Shown here: positions 49,658-53,788 of the stretch, one piece after another | Numbering within the stretch: position 1 is the stretch's first letter | Layout: each line of letters starts with the position of its first letter | Origin: Paractinoplanes ferrugineus | Lineage (GTDB): Bacteria; Actinomycetota; Actinomycetes; Mycobacteriales; Micromonosporaceae | Direction of reading: 5' to 3' | DNA length: 53,788 nt | Assembly (NCBI RefSeq): GCF_016862195.1 | Contig: NZ_BOMM01000005.1 | Coordinates: 1-53,788 of the forward strand | The notes under the pieces: generated by a model | The model's input: only the letters and a program-made list of their open reading frames with translations | The model's database searches: none | What the model was told of the DNA's origin: nothing | Translations under genes and position numbers: made by a program

Positions 49658-51349
49658 ATGCCGTACACCCTGCTTCTGATCTTCCTGTGGCCGCTGCAGC
49701 CGGCTGAGGTCACCCGGCGCTTCGACCCGCCGCCCCGGCCCTGGCTGGCCGGGCATCGTGGGGTCGACCTCGGCTCCGTCCCGGGCGCCGTGGTCCGGTC
49801 CGCCGGCGCCGGGCGGGTCGTCTTCGTCGGCCTCCCGGGCGGCGTCGGGACCGTCACGGTCGCCCATGCCGGCGGCCTGCGCACCACCTATCAGCCGGTC
49901 CAGCCCAGCGTCCGCCCGGGTGACACCCTTGCCGCCGGGGACCAACTGGGCCTTCTGGTCGCCGGGCACGAGGGTTGCGCCCGGCCCGCCTGCCTGCACT
50001 GGGGTCTCCTGCGCGGCAAGGTCTACCTCGATCCGCTCGCGCTGGTCGGGCTCGGCCGGGTGCGGTTGATGCCCCTCGGGTCAGCGCTGAAAACTCGCCA
50101 GGAGCTGGGGGAGCCGCTCCGCCAGCCGATCATATTCTTCCGGCCGGTTGTAGACCTGAGCGCTCAACCGCAGCAGCCCACGCCCGCCCCACGCGTTCAC
50201 GGCCGTCTCGGTGGCCAGCTTGTCGGAGATGTCCAGACGCAGCGCGATCGCCTCCGGCGCCGTCGACGCCAACCCCGCCGGCAACGGGATCACCCGCATG
50301 GCGACCTCCGGCACGATCGGCTGCGGCAGGTCCGCCGGCGGCACCCCGAGGGCGGCCCCGACCACCCGCTGGCCATAGGCGACGAGCGCCGCGTTGTGCG
50401 CCCGCACCGCCGCCCAGCCGAGCGTGCGCAGGGTGAACAGACCCGCCGGGGCGGACAGCCAGGGCGTGTAATCGATCGTGCCCTGGTATTCGACCGAGAG
50501 CGGGAAACCGGCGTCCTGCTCCCACGACACGACAAGCGGCTCGATCTTGCGGCGCCACTGCGGGGCGACCGCGAGCAGGGCCGTGCCGCGCGGCGCGAAG
50601 GCCCACTTGTGCAGGTTGCCCACCCAGAAATCGGCCCCGATCGCCGACACGTCCACCGGCAGCATGCCCGGCACGTGCGCCGCGTCGACAAGCACCGGGA
50701 TCTCGTGCTCACGGGCGGCCGCCACGATTTCTCGGACCGGAAAGACCGCCGCCGTGGCCGACGCGATCTGATCGATGATCAACAGCTTGGTCTTGCCCGG
50801 CCGCAAGGCCGACCGCACCCGGCTCACCACCTCGGCGGCGGAAGCCGTCAGCGGGAGCGCGACGGTCCGCGCGGTGGCCCCGGCCCGCCGGCACTGCCGT
50901 CGGGCCGCCAACGCGACCGCGCCGTAGGCGTGATCGGTGAGCAGCACCTCGTCGGCCGACTCCAACCGCACCGACTGCAGCACGGTGGAGACCGCCGCCG
51001 TCGTGTTCGGCACGAGCGCACTGCCGTCCGGGTCGGCGCCCAGGAACGAGGCGATGTGTCGTCGGGTGTGGATGACCCGGTCGAGCATGCCCTGGGTGAA
51101 GAACCTGTGCGGGTTGGCCTCGATCTCGTCACGCAACCGCTGCTGGGTGCGCTGCACCCCGATCGGCACCGCGCCGAACGAGCCGTGGTTGAGATAGGAC
51201 ACGGCCGGGTCCAGCGAGAACAGGAGGCGGGCACCCGGGACGGGTGCGGGCGGTTCTCCGGCGCTCACGCCTCGATCGTACGGGGTCATGCGCGGGGGTG
51301 GGCCTGTTTGAAGGCGGCGCGGAGCCGCTCGGTCGAGACATGGGTGTAG
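49658..51349 (+). CDS. Peptidase M23-like protein whose frame has lost its stop
   Basis: The M23 (LytM-like) domain is residues 1 to about 135: a short hydrophobic start PYTLLLIFLWPL, then RRFDPPPRPWLAGHRGVDLG (metal ligands H33 and D37), AGGLRTTYQPVQPSVRPG and ACLHWGLLRGKVYLDPLAL. The second zinc His is present (H114) but the catalytic first His of HxH is Cys112. The family normally ends soon after RLLPL; here the frame reads RLMPLGSALKT and stays open another 1.2 kb, antisense to the aminotransferase, to 51349. That tail is not a real domain. Start ATG 49658 has AGGGTGA upstream; GTG 49649 is possible. A lost stop, frameshift or very long overlap are the options. Confidence 0.55.
   Translation: MPYTLLLIFLWPLQPAEVTRRFDPPPRPWLAGHRGVDLGSVPGAVVRSAGAGRVVFVGLPGGVGTVTVAHAGGLRTTYQPVQPSVRPGDTLAAGDQLGLLVAGHEGCARPACLHWGLLRGKVYLDPLALVGLGRVRLMPLGSALKTRQELGEPLRQPIIFFRPVVDLSAQPQQPTPAPRVHGRLGGQLVGDVQTQRDRLRRRRRQPRRQRDHPHGDLRHDRLRQVRRRHPEGGPDHPLAIGDERRVVRPHRRPAERAQGEQTRRGGQPGRVIDRALVFDRERETGVLLPRHDKRLDLAAPLRGDREQGRAARREGPLVQVAHPEIGPDRRHVHRQHARHVRRVDKHRDLVLTGGRHDFSDRKDRRRGRRDLIDDQQLGLARPQGRPHPAHHLGGGSRQRERDGPRGGPGPPALPSGRQRDRAVGVIGEQHLVGRLQPHRLQHGGDRRRRVRHERTAVRVGAQERGDVSSGVDDPVEHALGEEPVRVGLDLVTQPLLGALHPDRHRAERAVVEIGHGRVQREQEAGTRDGCGRFSGAHASIVRGHARGWACLKAARSRSVETWV
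50081..51289 (-). CDS. Class V aminotransferase-family PLP enzyme
   Basis: 402-residue PLP-dependent enzyme of the isopenicillin N epimerase/cysteine desulfurase-like fold. Segments: YLNHGSFGAVPIGV at the start, HRFFTQGMLDRVIHTRRHIA, VPNTTAAVSTVLQS (phosphate-binding Thr), IIDQIASATAAVFPV and LVDAAHVPGMLPVDV (PLP-binding Asp), ADFWVGNLHKWAFAPRG with Schiff-base K228, and a C-terminal domain with LRLSAQVYNRPEEYDRLAE. ATG 51289 overlaps the xerC stop by 4 nt, so the two are co-translated. The exact reaction is not identifiable. Its whole length lies antisense to the run-on M23 frame. Confidence 0.93.
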   Translation of the reverse strand: MTPYDRGVSAGEPPAPVPGARLLFSLDPAVSYLNHGSFGAVPIGVQRTQQRLRDEIEANPHRFFTQGMLDRVIHTRRHIASFLGADPDGSALVPNTTAAVSTVLQSVRLESADEVLLTDHAYGAVALAARRQCRRAGATARTVALPLTASAAEVVSRVRSALRPGKTKLLIIDQIASATAAVFPVREIVAAAREHEIPVLVDAAHVPGMLPVDVSAIGADFWVGNLHKWAFAPRGTALLAVAPQWRRKIEPLVVSWEQDAGFPLSVEYQGTIDYTPWLSAPAGLFTLRTLGWAAVRAHNAALVAYGQRVVGAALGVPPADLPQPIVPEVAMRVIPLPAGLASTAPEAIALRLDISDKLATETAVNAWGGRGLLRLSAQVYNRPEEYDRLAERLPQLLASFQR

Positions 51350-52209
51350 ATCTGCGTGCTCGACAGCGACGCGTGCCCCAGCAGATCCTGCACGGCACGC
51401 AGGTCGGCGCCACCGTCGAGCAGGTGGGTGGCGGCCGAATGGCGCAGGTCGTGCGGGCTGGTGTGGGGCAGGCCGGCCCGTTGCGCGGCCTCCTTCACGA
51501 TTCGCCGCACCACGGTCTGCTGCAGCCGGCCGCCCTTGATCCCCAGGAACAGGGCGTCCCCGCTGTCGCTGTTCGCCAACGCCGCCCGGCCGTAACGCCG
51601 CCAGTCGTCCAGGGCCCGCTGCGCCGGCACCCCATAAGGGACGGCCCGTTCCTTGGCGCCCTTGCCGAGGACGCGCACGAGCCGGCGGCCCTCGTCGACG
51701 TCGGCCCGGTCGAGACCGCAGAGCTCGCTGACGCGTACCCCGGTGGCGTAAAGAAGTTCGAGAACGGCCCGGTCACGTAGCCCTTCCGGGTCGTCCTGCC
51801 GCACCTCGACCAGGCTCGCCGCCTGATCGGCGCGCAGGACGGTCGGCAGGTCTCGATGGGCCTTCGGGCTGGCCAGCTGGGCGCCCACATCGTTCGCGGC
51901 CCGGCCGGTGCGGTGCGCCCACGCCGTGAACGCCCGCGCCGCGGCCGCCCGCCGGGCCTGCGACGTGCGCGCCGCGCCCTGCCGCATCCGCGCGGCCAGC
52001 CATGCGCGCAGCACCCCGATGTCGAGGTCGCCGACGCCGGCACACCCGTTGGCGGCCGCGTGGTGCAGCATCGAGACGGCATCCCCGACGTAGGCCCGGA
52101 CGGTGTGCTCCGACCGGTTCTCCACGCGCGCCAGATGACGCCCGAACTCGTTCACCGCCTCCCGCAGCCCGAGCGGGAGCTCCTCATGCATCGCGCGCGT
52201 ATCCATCAC
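51286..52209 (-). CDS. xerC: Tyrosine recombinase XerC
   Basis: 307-residue site-specific recombinase that resolves chromosome dimers at dif. The N-terminal SAM-like core-binding domain covers about 10-110 (RHLARVENRSEHTVRAYVGD). The catalytic set is complete: R159 in ATGVRVSELCG, the Lys in GKGAKERAVP, H253 and R256 in HDLRH, H279 in LLGHASLSS and nucleophile Y288 in TQIYTHV. GTG 52209 or ATG 52206 is the start. In most actinobacteria it follows dprA and is on the same strand as rnhB; here it is reversed and lacks those neighbours. It overlaps the aminotransferase by 4 nt. Confidence 0.94.
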   Translation of the reverse strand: MMDTRAMHEELPLGLREAVNEFGRHLARVENRSEHTVRAYVGDAVSMLHHAAANGCAGVGDLDIGVLRAWLAARMRQGAARTSQARRAAAARAFTAWAHRTGRAANDVGAQLASPKAHRDLPTVLRADQAASLVEVRQDDPEGLRDRAVLELLYATGVRVSELCGLDRADVDEGRRLVRVLGKGAKERAVPYGVPAQRALDDWRRYGRAALANSDSGDALFLGIKGGRLQQTVVRRIVKEAAQRAGLPHTSPHDLRHSAATHLLDGGADLRAVQDLLGHASLSSTQIYTHVSTERLRAAFKQAHPRA

Positions 52210-52264
52210 TCCCGAAGGTCAACGCCCGGAGCCGCGGAGTCAAGCTCTTCTTGTCACAAGCTTC

Positions 52265-52270
52265 TAAACT
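52265..52270 (+). promoter_or_regulatory. Candidate -10 box, leaderless DUF6636 gene
   Basis: TAAACT lies 9 nt before the ATG at 52280 in the 70-bp divergent gap with xerC. The sequence between has no ribosome-binding site. No good -35 is visible. Confidence 0.45.
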
Positions 52271-52279
52271 GCGCTCACC

Positions 52280-52768
52280 ATGGCGTCGATCCGAATGCTC
52301 CCAGCACTGGCGTTCTGCGCTGCCCTGGCCGCCCTCGCCGGCTGCGACAGATCCGACGGCACCCCGTCCCACGCCCCGTCCGCCCGAGCCGGTTTCGGCG
52401 ATCCCACCGCGCCCGCCGTCCGCGACGTCGACGAGGCGATGTTCCGAACCCCGTCGAAGAACATCTACTGCGCCCTGACCCGGTCAGCCGTCCGCTGCGA
52501 CATCGGCGAGAAGAAGTGGACCCTTCCGGCCAAGGCCGCCGACTGCGACTTCGACTGGGGCAACGGCCTCTACCTCGACCACGGCGCGGCCGGCCTCACC
52601 TGCGCGGGCGACACGCTGCTGAACTCCAGCACCGAAACCTTGGAATACGGCACCGCCATCCGCTCCGGCACCGTCCGCTGCACCAGCGAAAGCACCGGCC
52701 TGCGGTGCGAAGACGAAAAGACAACCCGCGGTTTCACCATGGCCGTCGCCCGCTACAGCCTCTTCTGA
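52280..52768 (+). CDS. DUF6636 lipoprotein
   Basis: 162-residue precursor. A lipoprotein signal ends at LAALAGC, Cys22 being the lipidation site. A linker of Ser/Pro/Ala follows, then a DUF6636-like domain: MFRTPSKNIYCALTRSAVRCD, with further paired Cys in DCDFDWGNG, LTCAGDT, VRCTSES and LRCED, suggesting disulfides. The aromatic end VARYSLF is typical. The protein should be anchored at the outer face of the membrane; function is unknown. It is divergent from xerC and possibly leaderless. Confidence 0.85.
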   Translation: MASIRMLPALAFCAALAALAGCDRSDGTPSHAPSARAGFGDPTAPAVRDVDEAMFRTPSKNIYCALTRSAVRCDIGEKKWTLPAKAADCDFDWGNGLYLDHGAAGLTCAGDTLLNSSTETLEYGTAIRSGTVRCTSESTGLRCEDEKTTRGFTMAVARYSLF

Positions 52769-52935
52769 CGGTACGGGCCGGGAAGTCCCCAACCGCCACC
52801 AGCCCGTTCCGTCCGCAGCGGCCGGCTCTGCGCGACAACAGGCCGTCCCGGCGTTCCGGCCCGGCGATTCTTGTCGTACCCCCACCCTAGGTTCGACCCA
52901 TGCCCCGACCCGCCCCACCGCGCGCCGGCCACCGG
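52769..52935. other. Intergenic, convergent DUF6636/GntR
   Basis: 167 bp between two convergent stops. I see no gene and no T-run terminator. Confidence 0.4.
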
Positions 52936-53340
52936 CTAAGGGCGCGTGAGCTGCACCCGGTCTGCGGGGTGCACAGTCTCGACCCCGTCGGCCGATGTCA
53001 CGACCAGCACCGGCACACCCTCGCCCAGGCGATGCTTGCGGCGCTCGGCATCGGTCGGCATGCGCGCGCTCGCCTTGTCACCCCGAGCCAGCGTCACCAG
53101 CTCGATCGGCTCCGGAATGCGGACGAACGTCCCTCGTGGCCGGTCCACCGTGACAAGGCCCTCGGTGCGCAACTGCCCGATCGCCTGCCGCACCGTCGTC
53201 CGGCTGATGCCGTATTCCTGCGCCAGGCGCAACTCGCTGGGCAGCGGCTCACCCGGCCCCAGCTCTCCCGACTCGATCTGATTGCGGAGCAGGTCAGCCA
53301 GTTGACGAAACACCGCCCGGTCCGCCGAGGGATCGATCAT
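52936..53340 (-). CDS. Short GntR-family regulator
   Basis: 134-residue transcription factor with an N-terminal winged HTH: FRQLADLLRNQIESGELGPG, EPLPSELRLAQEYGISRTTV, RQAIGQLRTEGLVTVDRPRG (about residues 10-75). Only about 60 residues follow, ending VVTSADGVETVHPADRVQLT, so the usual UTRA or FCD effector domain (130-170 residues) is absent or cut. It may be a truncated regulator or a short YtrA-like form. ATG 53340 is chosen because upstream codons lack homology. An AT-rich region with a GTATGA direct repeat lies just upstream, a candidate self-operator. Confidence 0.88.
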   Translation of the reverse strand: MIDPSADRAVFRQLADLLRNQIESGELGPGEPLPSELRLAQEYGISRTTVRQAIGQLRTEGLVTVDRPRGTFVRIPEPIELVTLARGDKASARMPTDAERRKHRLGEGVPVLVVTSADGVETVHPADRVQLTRP

Positions 53341-53375
53341 GTTAGTTACCTTACGTGGCCACGACGTTCCATCGT

Positions 53376-53409
53376 ATTGTACGTATGAAACCCTGTAGGT
53401 ATGATACAA
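53376..53409 (-). promoter_or_regulatory. Candidate promoter-operator of the GntR gene
   Basis: On the minus strand TACAAT (53381-53376) is a -10 candidate 36 nt before the ATG. GTATGA occurs on the plus strand at 53383-53388 and 53399-53404, a 16-bp spaced direct repeat covering the -35 and spacer. TTGTAT (53409-53404) is a possible -35, but the 22-bp spacer is too long. The region is strikingly AT-rich for this window. Confidence 0.4.
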
Positions 53410-53788
53410 CCGCCGCACTGAGAAGGCCCCGACTCGATCAGGCGGCAGGGCGGGCGGCGGTCGCCGATCGCTCGTAGGGTCGCCGTCGCGCCTGGTGCGC
53501 GGTCCGGCCGTCGCCCGTTTCCACCGCAGAGGGAGACCTGCGGTGACCGGCTCGAAGGGCGCAAGCTTCCCGAGCGCGGAGTCCGCACCCAAAGCCGTCA
53601 CAGACGCAGTCCTCTCGACACACTGTCCACTGTGCTCACAGCTGAAACGTTGCCCAAATTCGCCTCGCCCGTAGGACCTCCACCCCTCGTCACCCTGCTC
53701 CCCGCGACCCAGCCCAACCCTGTCCGCCGTCACGCACCGTGACGCCTCCTCCAGTGCCCCTTAGCTATCACCCCCACTTAGCCGCCAT
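53410..53788. other. Terminal 379 bp with no gene seen
   Basis: Open frames are short and overlap on both strands without homology. A hairpin CACCGCAG/CTGCGGTG (53522-53529/53538-53545) with an 8-nt loop is present. The window ends in GCCGCCAT; read on the minus strand ATGGCGGCTAAG is followed by a stop within seven codons, so no gene begins there. Confidence 0.4.

Overview
The window is high-GC actinobacterial chromosome. Many GTG starts, codons that nearly all end in G or C, and the order smc, ftsY, amtB-glnB-glnD, ffh, rpsP-khpA-rimM-trmD-rplS, lepB, rnhB, DUF2469, xerC point to an actinomycete, most likely Micromonosporaceae (Actinoplanes-like). The family assignment is inference from gene order and protein style. 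I see no rRNA, tRNA, CRISPR array, transposase or phage genes.

Layout. Positions 1-400 hold two tandem-repeat arrays (23-bp and 17-bp periods), followed by about 650 bp without a convincing gene. From 1050 come a 64-residue conserved protein, a terminator-like hairpin, smc and a HAD hydrolase; a DinB-type protein and a PhoD-type phosphatase on the minus strand; then ftsY, a phosphotransferase and the nitrogen operon amtB-glnB-glnD (10298-14302).

From 14346 to 37380 a 23-kb cell-surface glycan island sits where glnD and ffh are normally neighbours. It is built largely from five paralogous pairs: type A GT-A/GT-B fusion glycosyltransferases (14346, 17957), type B membrane-anchored methyltransferase-like proteins (16826, 24645), type C two-domain glycosyltransferases (20379, 26361), type D small partners overlapping each type C gene (22378, 28532), and type E multi-pass proteins resembling GT-C transferases (23053, 31310). 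It also encodes a secreted CAP-domain protein, an OafA-type acyltransferase with SGNH domain, GtrB and GtrA homologues coupled to one type E gene, a nucleotide-sugar 6-dehydrogenase and a Stealth-family sugar-phosphate transferase. The set reads as a pathway for an acidic, phosphodiester-linked, acylated wall glycan or capsule with lipid-linked side-branch glycosylation. A sixth relation, a GT-B-like module shared by types A and C, suggests domain shuffling. I consider this the best candidate for an undescribed system.

From 37600 the core returns: a small membrane protein, ffh, a Uma2-type nuclease, an amidohydrolase, a short prolyl-tRNA synthetase, a DUF402 protein, the rpsP-khpA-rimM-trmD ribosome-maturation cluster, rplS, two lepB genes, a Nudix hydrolase, rnhB and DUF2469. 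The end is rearranged: a peptidase M23 gene whose reading frame has lost its stop, an aminotransferase and xerC on the minus strand (the usual yraN-comM-dprA genes are absent between DUF2469 and xerC), a DUF6636 lipoprotein and a short GntR regulator.

FtsY, Ffh and two signal peptidases lie in one window, so the secretion route needed by the surface island is encoded around it. Several genes have a TAG-type -10 hexamer 6-9 nt before the start codon, suggesting leaderless transcripts.
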